Assembly (NCBI GenBank): GCA_965214995.1
Contig: CBDCCT010000002.1
Coordinates: 1,364,001-1,428,000, forward strand
Source: CBDCCT01 sp965214995
Lineage (GTDB): Bacteria > Deinococcota > Deinococci > Deinococcales > Trueperaceae
Reading direction: 5' to 3'
DNA length: 64,000 nt
How positions within the stretch are numbered: the first letter of the stretch is position 1; every line of letters begins with the position of its first letter. The notes beneath the pieces are model-generated. The model had not been told where the DNA came from. It did no database searches and saw only the letters and a list, made by a program, of their open reading frames with translations. Shown piece after piece: positions 1-7,178 of this stretch. A program made the position numbers and the translations under genes.

Positions 1-165
1 TCCAGGTGTTCTTCGTCTGAACGGCCTCGTCAATCACGCCCCGGCTCTCGCCATAGGAGATGTTGTTTTTGAGCTCGTTGTTGCGGTAGTAGCGCGCCAC
101 GTAACCGCCCGACCCGTTGCTCCAGGAGGTGTTGTTATAGAACGTGCGCGACCAGCGCCGGGTAA
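1..165 (-). CDS. Partial right-handed beta-helix-like protein (internal fragment)
   Basis: The minus strand at the window edge carries an open frame of about 50 codons running off the window start. It reads with repeated Asn-rich, aromatic-punctuated turns (for example RTFYNNTSW, then YYRNNELKNNISYGES), the texture of right-handed parallel beta-helix proteins such as polysaccharide lyases. No start codon is visible: upstream the frame runs into the truncated glycosyltransferase, which is read in a different frame. The junction lies around 150-170. The neighbourhood suggests an exopolysaccharide locus that has suffered a deletion or rearrangement, or a misjoined assembly. The family assignment is by texture only, and the true gene extends beyond the window. 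Confidence 0.45.
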
Positions 166-558
166 CAGGTGGACGACGTCGGGGCACGCCCGGCGAATCT
201 GGGCGTAGAGCCCCAAGCAGCGGGGGGCGAGGACGAGGCTCTTAAGAAGGTGCTCTAGGTTCGCGTGGCAGTGACGAAAAATCAGGCTCAGCAAGCGCAG
301 CGTTATGTGGGGGTGCAAAAGGGCGTACCCGGCGCCCCCAACCATCTCCAAAACGTTCCCGTAGCTCACCTCGAGGTCGTCTTGCGCTTGCTCACGCAGC
401 CTCTTGGTCTCGCGCGTAGCCGGCCTCAGCGAATGCACCGACACGCGCGCGCCCAAACGCCGTAGCGCCTTGACGTCACCCGCCGCGAACGCCTCCGAAG
501 GCGCGGGGTAGAGCATCGTGAGGTACCAGACCTCTAGCGGACGGGCTTGTACATCCAT
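166..558 (-). pseudogene. Truncated glycosyltransferase (GT4-like N-terminal part)
   Basis: About 131 codons from the ATG at 558 resemble the N-terminal acceptor-binding half of a group 1 (GT4) glycosyltransferase. They start with a beta-strand (LEVWYLTMLYPAPSEAF) typical of proteins where exported polysaccharide is built, and reach the PDVVHL strand that in intact members leads into the first Rossmann core. After PDVVHL the frame stays open to a stop at 34-36 but the sequence becomes low-complexity and unlike the family, while another frame takes on beta-helix character. Intact GT4 enzymes are usually 350-400 residues, so the catalytic C-terminal domain is missing. A weak ribosome site (GAAGGTG) precedes the start. 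Most likely a pseudogene remnant. Confidence 0.5.
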
Positions 559-1098
559 ACATCACACCTTCACTCCGGTCGAGCGACGCTGGCTGGGTTC
601 TCGTCTCTCTGGGGCGTGCGCACACGAGGGCGAAACTGCAAGGATTACGAGGCTCTAACGGCCAAACCCGACTTGTACTGGCCTGAATGCTGACGCTGGC
701 GCGAAAGGCGATTCTCAAACGTGCCAAATGCAAGGGAGACGAGCCTCTTTTGTCGAACTTCTTTTGTCAGACATTCAGAATAGACGTAATGTGCCTGCCT
801 CTTTCGGTTCTGCCTTTTGTTGCGCGCGACCTCTCACCACTTAAACACGTTTTAGCACCTCGGCGGGTACAAGCGTCACAGTCGGCCTTTTTGGAAGAGC
901 GCGAGCGGCTCGAGAGCTACCTTCCGTCACACCTGACGCCACCCCCGCGACTTTGCGGTAGCCCTGGCGCTGTCACACTGTCACACGGGGGTCTTGCAAG
1001 TTGCTTTCTTTGGGGTTACTATAGACCCTGTCCTCGAGAGTTGCATCTCCGCACCCCGCTGCCCCCCCGGCGGAGATCCTCTCAGGACTTTTCTTTTG
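559..1098. other. Long intergenic region between the glycosyltransferase remnant and the IS element
   Basis: About 540 bp with no convincing gene; a 178-codon plus-strand frame here has no family resemblance and runs on into the IS left end. The region is less GC-rich than its surroundings and has pyrimidine-rich stretches. A 7-bp inverted repeat (ATCTCCG at 1045-1051, CGGAGAT at 1071-1077) and a short tandem TGTCACAC repeat near 975-990 are visible. Before the IS inserted, it would have linked the 3' end of the carboxylase gene to the 5' side of the glycosyltransferase gene. Confidence 0.5.
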
Positions 1099-1109
1099 CC
1101 CCTCTCATA
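1099..1109 (+). repeat. Left copy of 11-bp direct repeat flanking the IS110 element
   Basis: CCCCTCTCATA occurs here and again at 2333-2343, exactly 1234 bp apart, bracketing the transposase gene and its leader. One copy would remain in the empty site. Confidence 0.75.
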
Positions 1110-1130
1110 GCAGGAAGCATCCGTATATTA

Positions 1131-1270
1131 GGAGAAGCGAGGTGTTGCCCAGGTAGCATCTGCTTTTCTAGCCAAGACCAGAACTGCACACCTCGCCTCT
1201 TAGGCTACGCTGCGATTGCCTGATACCAAGAAGCTTTTTAGCCCCATTTGCGGATATGCACAGCAGCGAG
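1131..1270 (+). ncRNA. Candidate bridge-type RNA in the IS110 left end
   Basis: The region between the element's left boundary and the recombinase start is about 180 nt, the size and position reported for IS110 bridge RNAs (IS621 type). It can form two successive stems with large loops. GCGAGGTGT (1137-1145) pairs perfectly with ACACCTCGC (1188-1196) around a 42-nt loop. CGCTGC (1208-1213) pairs with GCAGCG (1263-1268) around a 49-nt loop. The word CTACGCTG (1205-1212) at the start of the second stem-loop resembles CTACGCCG (2324-2331), which lies just before the core at the right end, as a donor guide might. Target-guide pairing could not be assigned. The ncRNA call is an inference from architecture. 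Confidence 0.45.
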
Positions 1271-1290
1271 CACCAACCTAAGGAGGTTGT

Positions 1291-2226
1291 ATGGTCATTA
1301 TAGGCATAGACCCGCATCCGGGCAGTCACACCGCGGCGGCCCTAGACAAACAGGGAAAAGTGCTCGGCCACTGCACGGTAGCCAATACAGGAGAGGGCTT
1401 AGCCGAACTGGCGTGCTGGCTCGGGCGCTATGAGGTTGAGGCGTGTGCGGTTGAAGGCGCGAACAACCCTTTCTCAAAGGCGTTGAGTCGGGGTTTGTCG
1501 CAAGACTATCCCGTCGTCGATGTCAGCCCCAGCTTGACCAGCCAGTACCGTAGTAAGAGGGGGCACAAGAAGAGCGACGAGGTTGACGCTGAGAACGTCG
1601 CCAGGGTTGTGCTTGCCAATCCCGAGCTGAGCCGCTTTGAACCGCGCGCAAAAGTAGAAGAACTCAAGACGCTGACCCGAACAAGAGACGCGCTGGTCAA
1701 ACAGCTCACCGCTCACCGGCTAGGTTTGCGAAGCATCGAGCTCGAGAGCGCTCGTGAGGCACTGCGCGCTGTGGTCGAGGTACTGCTCGAGCAGATTCAG
1801 CGGCTCGAGGGCGTGATGAAGCGCCTTGTTAACGAACTGATGCCCGAACTTCTAAGCGTCCAAGGTGTCGGGGTGGTTCACGCCGCTATCCTCTTAGCCG
1901 AAGCAGGCGATGTCAGACGCTTCCGCTCTCAACATGCGTTTGCTATGTTCTCCGGCTGTGCTCCGGTTGAGCGCTCCTCGGGTGGACAGCACAGAAAACA
2001 GCTCAACATCGGCGGCAACCGTCGGCTCAACCGCACGTTTCATATGATGGTGCAGGTGCGCTCGCGCTGTGACAAAGCAACCAGAGCCTACCTCGACAAA
2101 AAGCAACAGCAGGGCAAAACGCGCAGAGCTGCTTTCAGGTGTCTCAAGACCCATCTCGCCAGAGAACTGTTCCGCTTCATGCACCACAACGTCAGGACAC
2201 ATCCACAAAGGTGGACAACCTCTTGA
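1291..2226 (+). CDS. IS110-family DEDD transposase/recombinase
   Basis: A 311-residue protein of normal length for the family. The N-terminal RuvC-like DEDD domain (about 1-150) opens with IIGIDPHP, where Asp7 is the first acidic residue. Glu55 (CAVEGANN) and Asp96/Asp99 (KKSDEVDAENVARV) complete the tetrad. The C-terminal Transposase_20 domain (about 190-280) contains LLSVQGVG and CAPVERSSGGQ, the segment carrying the conserved serine of this family. It is known to catalyse transposition through a circular intermediate, guided by an element-encoded RNA in characterised members. The start ATG follows AAGGAGG with good spacing. No frameshift or stop interrupts it. Confidence 0.93.
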   Translation: MVIIGIDPHPGSHTAAALDKQGKVLGHCTVANTGEGLAELACWLGRYEVEACAVEGANNPFSKALSRGLSQDYPVVDVSPSLTSQYRSKRGHKKSDEVDAENVARVVLANPELSRFEPRAKVEELKTLTRTRDALVKQLTAHRLGLRSIELESAREALRAVVEVLLEQIQRLEGVMKRLVNELMPELLSVQGVGVVHAAILLAEAGDVRRFRSQHAFAMFSGCAPVERSSGGQHRKQLNIGGNRRLNRTFHMMVQVRSRCDKATRAYLDKKQQQGKTRRAAFRCLKTHLARELFRFMHHNVRTHPQRWTTS

Positions 2227-2332
2227 CAAAGATATACCAAGTTCTGGTCTGAAGGAGATGCAGTCGACAAGTTACCGTGAGAAACCGGGTTTAAGATGCT
2301 GTCTGCCTGGACACCCTCAGTATCTACGCCGT

Positions 2333-2343
2333 CCCCTCTCATA
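2333..2343 (+). repeat. Right copy of 11-bp direct repeat flanking the IS110 element
   Basis: CCCCTCTCATA, identical to 1099-1109. It ends 4 bp before the carboxylase stop codon region begins, fixing the right boundary of the insertion. Confidence 0.75.
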
Positions 2344-2347
2344 ACCC

Positions 2348-4042
2348 CTAAACTTGGAACACGCCCACCTTAAGCTCGTCCATGTGCGGGTTCTGCGCGC
2401 AGACCTCGAGCGCCCGGATGAGCCTGTCGCGCGTCTCCAAGGGCAAAATAATCTCATCCACCCAGAGCCGCGCGGCGGCGTAACGGATGTCTAACGCCGC
2501 GCCGTAGTCCGCGCGGATTTGTTCGTACAGCGCCGCTAAGTCCTCGTCGTCGGGTTCTTTGCCCGCCCGCTTGAGCTGCGCCGCCTGGATGTCGAGAATC
2601 GTCTTGGCCGCCTGTTGCCCGCCCATCACGCTGTATTTGGCGCTCGGCCAGGCGAAAATGAAGCGGGGCGCGTAGGCCTTGCCGCTCATCGCGTAGTGGC
2701 CCGCGCCGTACGAGCCGCCCAAAATCACGCTAAGGCGCGGCACCACGCTGTTCGACACCGCGTTGACCATCTTCGCGCCCCGCCGGATGATGCCCCCGTG
2801 CTCGCTCTCGCGCCCGACCATAAAGCCGTTCACGTCGTGCAAAAAGATTAGGGGCACGCCCGCCTGGTTGCAGTTGAGGATGAAGCGCGCCGCCTTGTCC
2901 GCCGCGTCCCCGTAAATGACGCCGCCCACCTCGAGCCGACCCCTAGACTTGACCGCCGTTTTCTGGTTGGCGACGATGCCGACCGGAAAGCCGCCCAAGT
3001 GCGCGGTGCCGCACACTATTGTCTTGCCGAATCTGGCTTTGTACTCGTCAAAGCGCGACCCGTCCACGAGCCGCCCGATGACCTCGCGGATTTCGTAGGG
3101 ACGGCTGCCCCCCTCGGGCGGCACGACGCCGAGGAGGTCTTCGGGCTCGAGCGCAGGCTCCTCCACCTCCCGCCGCTCCCGCGCCCACGGGGCGAGCGTC
3201 GCGGGGGCGTACATTTGGGCGAGATTGCGGATGCGTTGGAGCGCGTGCGCGTCGTCGGGCTCAAAGTAGTCCACGGTTCCCGCGATCTCGGCGTGCATGG
3301 CCGCACCGCCCAAGTCTTCCGAACTCACCTCCTGGCCGATGGCCGCCCTTACCAAAGCCGGACCCGCCAGATAGAGCCCCGAGCCCTCGGTCATGATAAG
3401 CGTGTCGCACATGACCGGCAGATACGCACCCCCCGCCACGCAGTTGCCCATGATGGCGGCGATTTGCGGGATGCCCAAGGCGCTCATCCGGGCGTTGAGA
3501 TAAAAGACGCGGCCGAAGTCGTCCTGGTCGGGGAAGATCTCGTCTTGCATGGGCAGATAGACGCCCGCGGAATCTACGAGATAAATCGTCGGGAGGCGGT
3601 TCTCGAGCGCCACCGTCTGCGCCCGAATCACCTTTTTGGCGGTGATGGGAAAAAAGGCCCCCGCCTTGACGGTCGCGTCGTTGGCGACTATAAGCCAGTC
3701 GCGCCCCGCCACCCTGCCGACGCCCGTCACCACGCCGCCCGAGGGCGCGCCGCCCGCCTCCTCGTAAAGCCCGTCGCCCGCGAACTGCATGAGTTCGTTG
3801 AAAGGTTCCCCCGCGCCTAAAAGCGCCGCGACGCGTTCACGCGCGCTCAGGCGATTTTTGCCGTGCTGCCGCGCCAGGGCCCGCGCGCCGCCGCCCTCGG
3901 CAAGGCGGGCGCGGTCCTTTTTCAGGCTCTTCTCGAGCGCCGCCCACGCCTTTTTGTGCGCGTGGAAAGGGTCTTTACGCCTCTCTTCTAGGGAAACACG
4001 GCTCTCCAACACGTTCATTGTTTCGGGCTTCGCCTTTTTCAT
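2348..4042 (-). CDS. Acyl-CoA carboxylase carboxyltransferase (beta) subunit
   Basis: This 564-residue protein has the two-lobed crotonase-fold carboxyltransferase architecture that moves carboxyl from biotin to an acyl-CoA. The first half has KNRLSARERVAALL and then oxyanion-hole segments including MGNCVAGGAYLPVM. The second half has FLHDVNGFMVG and GGSYGAGHYAMSGKAY. The FPDQDDFGRVFYLNARMSALGIPQIA segment resembles methylcrotonyl-CoA carboxylase beta more than the propionyl type, so leucine or related branched acyl-CoA catabolism is plausible, but the substrate is not certain. No biotin carboxylase or biotin carrier gene lies in the window. The start is the ATG at 4042; the ATG eight codons later is an alternative. 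An IS110 element is inserted 5 bp after the stop. Confidence 0.88.
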   Translation of the reverse strand: MKKAKPETMNVLESRVSLEERRKDPFHAHKKAWAALEKSLKKDRARLAEGGGARALARQHGKNRLSARERVAALLGAGEPFNELMQFAGDGLYEEAGGAPSGGVVTGVGRVAGRDWLIVANDATVKAGAFFPITAKKVIRAQTVALENRLPTIYLVDSAGVYLPMQDEIFPDQDDFGRVFYLNARMSALGIPQIAAIMGNCVAGGAYLPVMCDTLIMTEGSGLYLAGPALVRAAIGQEVSSEDLGGAAMHAEIAGTVDYFEPDDAHALQRIRNLAQMYAPATLAPWARERREVEEPALEPEDLLGVVPPEGGSRPYEIREVIGRLVDGSRFDEYKARFGKTIVCGTAHLGGFPVGIVANQKTAVKSRGRLEVGGVIYGDAADKAARFILNCNQAGVPLIFLHDVNGFMVGRESEHGGIIRRGAKMVNAVSNSVVPRLSVILGGSYGAGHYAMSGKAYAPRFIFAWPSAKYSVMGGQQAAKTILDIQAAQLKRAGKEPDDEDLAALYEQIRADYGAALDIRYAAARLWVDEIILPLETRDRLIRALEVCAQNPHMDELKVGVFQV

Positions 4043-4268
4043 GCGCGCCGCGCTCTGCCGCGCGCTGCCGTCTCGAGGGTGCGTCCTCTCAAACCCGGTA
4101 AGAAACCGACCCTTATAACCTCCCCCGTCCCATCACATGTTAAAAGCACCGTGTTACGCCTCCCCCGCATTCGTCCTTACTGATTAGCATCACGCACCTC
4201 CGCGTGTTTGGGTGATTTGGAGAGCCGCTCGAGGCCCCCGCAGACCCATAAAGTCTACAGCGCAACCC

Positions 4269-4461
4269 TGTGGATATCCCGCGTCCCTGTGGATAACTTC
4301 CTGCTATTGACAAAGGGCTGACATATTTGCTAGAGCGCCCCAAAAGCCCTGCAGAGCGAGAATATACGTCCTACACATGCTTTCTCCGCAAGAGGGCCAG
4401 TTTTTACGTGACCGTGCGCGCTTCTGGAGTTATCCACAGGCCTGTGGATAACTGTGGATAA
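4269..4461. promoter_or_regulatory. Cluster of DnaA boxes (possible origin or DnaA-titration site)
   Basis: Four perfect 9-mer DnaA boxes are present: TGTGGATAA at 4288-4296, 4443-4451 and 4453-4461, and the reverse TTATCCACA at 4430-4438. A one-mismatch box, TGTGGATAT, lies at 4269-4277. The boxes at 4430 and 4443 form a perfect palindrome around GGCC, and those at 4443 and 4453 are phased by 10 bp. The stretch between the two groups is poorer in GC than its surroundings. Three boxes lie inside or on the stop codon of trpF. Neither dnaA, dnaN, parAB nor mnmG is nearby, so a regulatory or titration site is as likely as oriC. The 4043-4429 interval otherwise shows no gene. Confidence 0.7.
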
Positions 4462-5074
4462 CTGTGGAGGGGGCGGCGGCGCGCGCAGCGCGTACAAAAT
4501 CTTGTATCTTCCGCACGTCTTTGACGCCCAAGCTTGACTCCACCCCCGAAGAAACGTCTACCGCGAAGGGTCGCAAGGCGGCAACGCCCGCCGCCACATT
4601 GTGAGGCGACAGCCCACCCGCCAGAACGAGATGAGTAACGCCCCGCAGCGACGCCGCGCGCTCCCAATCGAAGGGCGTACCGCCGCCGCCTTTGGGCCCG
4701 TCGAGCAGCACGGCGTCCGCCGGGAACGCCCCCAATTCCTCACGCGTCAGCTCCTCCCGGAACGAAAACGCCTTGACCACCCGAACCTCTTCGCGTAGCG
4801 CCGCGGCGTACGCCGCTCCTTCGCGTCCGTGAAGTTGGACGGCTGTAAGCTTTAGAAAGTGCGCGGCCTCGAGCACGGTTTCAAAGGGAGCGTCCACAAA
4901 CACGCCCACGCGCGCGGTGGCAGAACCCACCGCCGCGCCTATCTCGGCAGCCCGCCTTAAGCTGACCGAGCGCCCGTAGCCCGGAGCCAAGATAAAACCA
5001 ATCGCGTCCGCTCCCGCCGCCTCCGCCGCGCGGGCGTCTTCGGGGCGGGTGATGCCGCAGATTTTTATTTTCAT
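4430..5074 (-). CDS. trpF: Phosphoribosylanthranilate isomerase
   Basis: A 214-residue (beta/alpha)8 enzyme of tryptophan synthesis that isomerises phosphoribosylanthranilate to CdRP. The N-terminus MKIKICGITRPEDA carries the catalytic Cys (residue 6) in the family's KICG motif. VQLHGRE, LLDGPKGGGGTPFDW (with the catalytic Asp of the D-G-x-GG-G loop) and the phosphate-binding LAGGLSPHNV and VDVSSGVE segments follow in order. It is the last gene of an apparent rsfS-yraN-trpF run, with no other trp gene in view. Its final dozen codons and its stop codon coincide with DnaA boxes, giving an unusual C-terminal tail (STVIHSYPQACG). A TATAAT-like -10 box lies near 5098-5103 on the minus strand. Confidence 0.95.
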   Translation of the reverse strand: MKIKICGITRPEDARAAEAAGADAIGFILAPGYGRSVSLRRAAEIGAAVGSATARVGVFVDAPFETVLEAAHFLKLTAVQLHGREGAAYAAALREEVRVVKAFSFREELTREELGAFPADAVLLDGPKGGGGTPFDWERAASLRGVTHLVLAGGLSPHNVAAGVAALRPFAVDVSSGVESSLGVKDVRKIQDFVRAARAAAPSTVIHSYPQACG

Positions 5075-5120
5075 GGTGTCACTAAAGCTCCATAACCATT
5101 ATACTTACTAGCTGACGCCG

Positions 5121-5462
5121 CTAAAACGCCGCCCGCAGATGCGTAATTTGGTGACGCGCCTCCGTCCCACTTACCAGAACCGCGTCGAAGCGCAAGGGCA
5201 CATCGTCGTGGCCGTAGGTGCGGCTCAAGTAGAGAAGCGCGGCGCGTCTCAGACGTTTTATTTTCGTCGCCGTGATGGCCTCCCCGGCACTCCCGTAGCG
5301 GTCCCCACGGCGCTGCTTGACCTCGACAAAAACGAGCGTGTCGCCGTCCCTTACAATCAAATCCACCTCGCCGCCGCGGACGCTGTAGTTTTCGGTTACG
5401 ACCGCGTAACCCTGCGCCTCTAAATGCCCGCGCGCTACACTTTCGGACCAGTGGCGGACCAT
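5121..5462 (-). CDS. yraN: YraN family (UPF0102) putative endonuclease
   Basis: A 113-residue protein of the usual length for UPF0102/YraN. Its PD-(D/E)XK-like core is visible: a Gly-Gly-Glu-Val-Asp strand (RGGEVDLIVRDGDTLVFVEVK) containing the acidic pair and the E-x-K motif, preceded by a helix starting WSESVARGHLEAQGY. The family is a Holliday-junction-resolvase-like fold of unproven physiological role. It follows rsfS at 13 bp spacing and precedes trpF by 46 bp, so co-transcription is likely. Confidence 0.92.
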   Translation of the reverse strand: MVRHWSESVARGHLEAQGYAVVTENYSVRGGEVDLIVRDGDTLVFVEVKQRRGDRYGSAGEAITATKIKRLRRAALLYLSRTYGHDDVPLRFDAVLVSGTEARHQITHLRAAF

Positions 5463-5475
5463 AGCGCGACCCAGC

Positions 5476-5850
5476 CTAGCGGGGCGTCACCTCGAGCCGC
5501 GCCGCGTCGGCCCAAAGACCTTCTAAATCGTAAAAGTCGCGCGCTTCGGGGCTCATAATATGCACGATGACGAAGCCGTAGTCCATAAGCGTCCAGCGGG
5601 TCGAGGGGCCTTCGACGCCCTTGGGCATCACGCCCATCTCTTTCAGGGCTTCTTTAACACCTTCCTCCATCGCCTTTAGTTGCAGGGCCGATTCGCCCGT
5701 GGCGACAATAAAGTAGTTGAGCGTTTCCGAAGAGGCGCGCAAATCGAGCACCACGATGTTCTTGGCGCGCTTGTCGTCGAGCGCGTCCACGACGCGCTGC
5801 ACTTCTTGGGGAATGCCGGTCTCGGTCACGTTTGTTGTAGTTGCGTCCAT
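5476..5850 (-). CDS. rsfS: Ribosomal silencing factor RsfS
   Basis: A 124-residue RsfS/Iojap protein. The core reads VVDALDDKRAKNIVVLDLR, then LNYFIVATGES, then RWTLMDYGFVIVHIMSPEARDFYDLEGLW, which is the family signature. RsfS binds ribosomal protein uL14 and blocks subunit joining when nutrients are scarce. It is normally found next to nadD and yqeK, as here, although an LCP gene is interposed. It is preceded by the LCP gene with a gap of about 23 bp and belongs to the minus-strand nadD-yqeK-LCP-rsfS run. Confidence 0.95.
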   Translation of the reverse strand: MDATTTNVTETGIPQEVQRVVDALDDKRAKNIVVLDLRASSETLNYFIVATGESALQLKAMEEGVKEALKEMGVMPKGVEGPSTRWTLMDYGFVIVHIMSPEARDFYDLEGLWADAARLEVTPR

Positions 5851-5873
5851 TTTGGTTATATTCTCAGTTGCGT

Positions 5874-7178
5874 CTATCGTTCGCCTCCTTCGGCCAAAGC
5901 CTGCGCCAGCGCGAAGTTTTTCGCGTCGGTTCCTAGCACGAGTTCCATACGGGTGGGGGTGCCGTCAACGGGTTGGAGTGAATCTATTTGTTGCTTGCTC
6001 ACGCCGTGAAAAAGCGTGGTGTAGTAGTCGGCCTCGCCCCAGGCGGGGGCGGTGACGAGGATGCGGGTCGGCGCGGGGTCGGCTGAACCCTCGCGGACGG
6101 TAAGATTTTCCGCGGGCACGCCGAGGCCAATAAGGTAGGTTTGGATAGCCCGCTCCAACCCCGGCACCCCGCTCCGGTTGGTAATGACGAGGGGCGTGTC
6201 GGGTGCCTCAACAAGTTCGCGCGCCTCACCGCCAAAGGCGTCGGCGACGAACGCCTCGACCGCCGCGCGGTCAACACTCAGAACGTCCACGGGGTCCCCC
6301 TGCCAGGTAATGCGCCGCTCGCAACAGGTCGGCAGCGTCGCCACCTGACGAATTTGCAAGTTGGGCAGGCGCACGAGGAGCTGGCGGAGCAGCGCGGGGG
6401 AGGCGTTCGTCTCGACCTCGTCGAAGTAAGTCGTGACGAGCGCGGGCACCTTGCCGACCGCGCGCACGTTGAGCTCTTTGAGGCGTGCGAGCAGCGCCAG
6501 CGCCAGGGTCTTGACTTGGTCGATACGCGCCAAATCTCCCCGCGCCGTATGGCGGTAGCGCACGAAGTTGGCGGCCTGTTCGCCGTCAAGTCTTTGCGGC
6601 CCGGGCTCTAAGTGAATGTGCAGCTTGGCCGCGTAATCGTCCCAGTCCATCTTGTAAGGAACGTTGACTTCCACACCGCCGAGCGCGTCGACAAGACCCT
6701 TGAAAATGTCGATGTTGACGACCACGTAGTAGTCGACGGGCAGACCCACGAGGTCGCTCACCGCGTTCTTAAGCCCATCAGCCTCCCGGTAGTAGTACAT
6801 CGTGTTGATTTTGGTGGACCACTCGTCGAGCCAGATGTCGCGCGGGATACTAATGAGCGTCACGTCGTTGCCCACAATGGATGCGTATAAAATCGTGTCG
6901 GTGTTGGTGCCGTAGGCGGTGCTTTTGGCGTCGTATGTTCGCCCGACCACCCTGCCCTGCTCGTAAATGGGGTCGCCCGCCAAACTCGTGTAAAAAACGT
7001 CCCGCCCCGCCACCACAAAGCTCGCTTGAAACTCGCCCTCTTCAACATTGAGCACCCGCCTGGTCTCTTCGTCCAGCACAGTGCGCTCTACGTCTCTGGT
7101 GAGCCAATAGCCCACCAGCCCCCCGAGGGCTACCAAGATACCCAAAACCTGCAACAGCCGAACGCTACGTAAGTTCAC
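5874..7178 (-). CDS. LytR-CpsA-Psr (LCP) family cell-wall ligase with LytR C-terminal domain
   Basis: The 434-residue protein has one N-terminal membrane segment (about residues 8-25) and a long extracytoplasmic part. The LCP domain (about 80-250) shows NTDTILYASIVGNDVTLISIPRDIW, KINTMYYYREADG, ALGGVEVNVPY and RYRHTARGDLARIDQ, including the Arg and Asp residues that bind the pyrophosphate lipid. The C-terminal part (about 325-420) fits the LytR_C domain. LCP enzymes attach polymers carried on polyprenyl pyrophosphate to peptidoglycan or related envelope glycans. The GTG start overlaps the yqeK stop by 14 nt, indicating translational coupling. Confidence 0.92.
   Translation of the reverse strand: MNLRSVRLLQVLGILVALGGLVGYWLTRDVERTVLDEETRRVLNVEEGEFQASFVVAGRDVFYTSLAGDPIYEQGRVVGRTYDAKSTAYGTNTDTILYASIVGNDVTLISIPRDIWLDEWSTKINTMYYYREADGLKNAVSDLVGLPVDYYVVVNIDIFKGLVDALGGVEVNVPYKMDWDDYAAKLHIHLEPGPQRLDGEQAANFVRYRHTARGDLARIDQVKTLALALLARLKELNVRAVGKVPALVTTYFDEVETNASPALLRQLLVRLPNLQIRQVATLPTCCERRITWQGDPVDVLSVDRAAVEAFVADAFGGEARELVEAPDTPLVITNRSGVPGLERAIQTYLIGLGVPAENLTVREGSADPAPTRILVTAPAWGEADYYTTLFHGVSKQQIDSLQPVDGTPTRMELVLGTDAKNFALAQALAEGGER

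Larger units (their letters stand above)
1110..2343 (+). mobile_element. Complete IS110-family insertion sequence, about 1.23 kb
   Basis: The element consists of a non-coding left end of about 180 bp, one DEDD recombinase gene and a right end of about 106-117 bp. It has no terminal inverted repeats, as is usual for IS110. The 11-bp direct repeat CCCCTCTCATA at 1099-1109 and 2333-2343 gives the boundaries to within the repeat; which bases belong to the element and which to the target core cannot be told from one copy. The insertion lies immediately downstream (5 bp) of the stop of the minus-strand carboxylase gene, so it separates that gene from whatever followed. All parts appear intact, so it may be active. 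Confidence 0.8.

Noticed and set aside
1045..1077. 7-bp inverted repeat as a terminator left of the IS
   Set aside because: The loop is 19 nt and no T-tract follows on either strand.
687..1223. 178-codon plus-strand frame upstream of the IS transposase
   Set aside because: No family-like segments, unusual composition, and it crosses the IS110 left boundary, so it cannot be an ancestral gene.
1232..1245. GCTTTTTAGC hairpin and TTTTTAGCCCC as a possible IS110 target guide
   Set aside because: The stem is only 3 bp, and the word would lie in the donor rather than target loop in the known bridge-RNA order.
2999..3820. 273-codon plus-strand frame antisense to the carboxylase gene
   Set aside because: Shadow of a GC-rich conserved gene; Arg/His/Gly-rich with no recognisable motif.
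4140..4343. 67-codon minus-strand frame between the carboxylase and trpF
   Set aside because: No ribosome site or family resemblance, and it spans part of the DnaA-box cluster.
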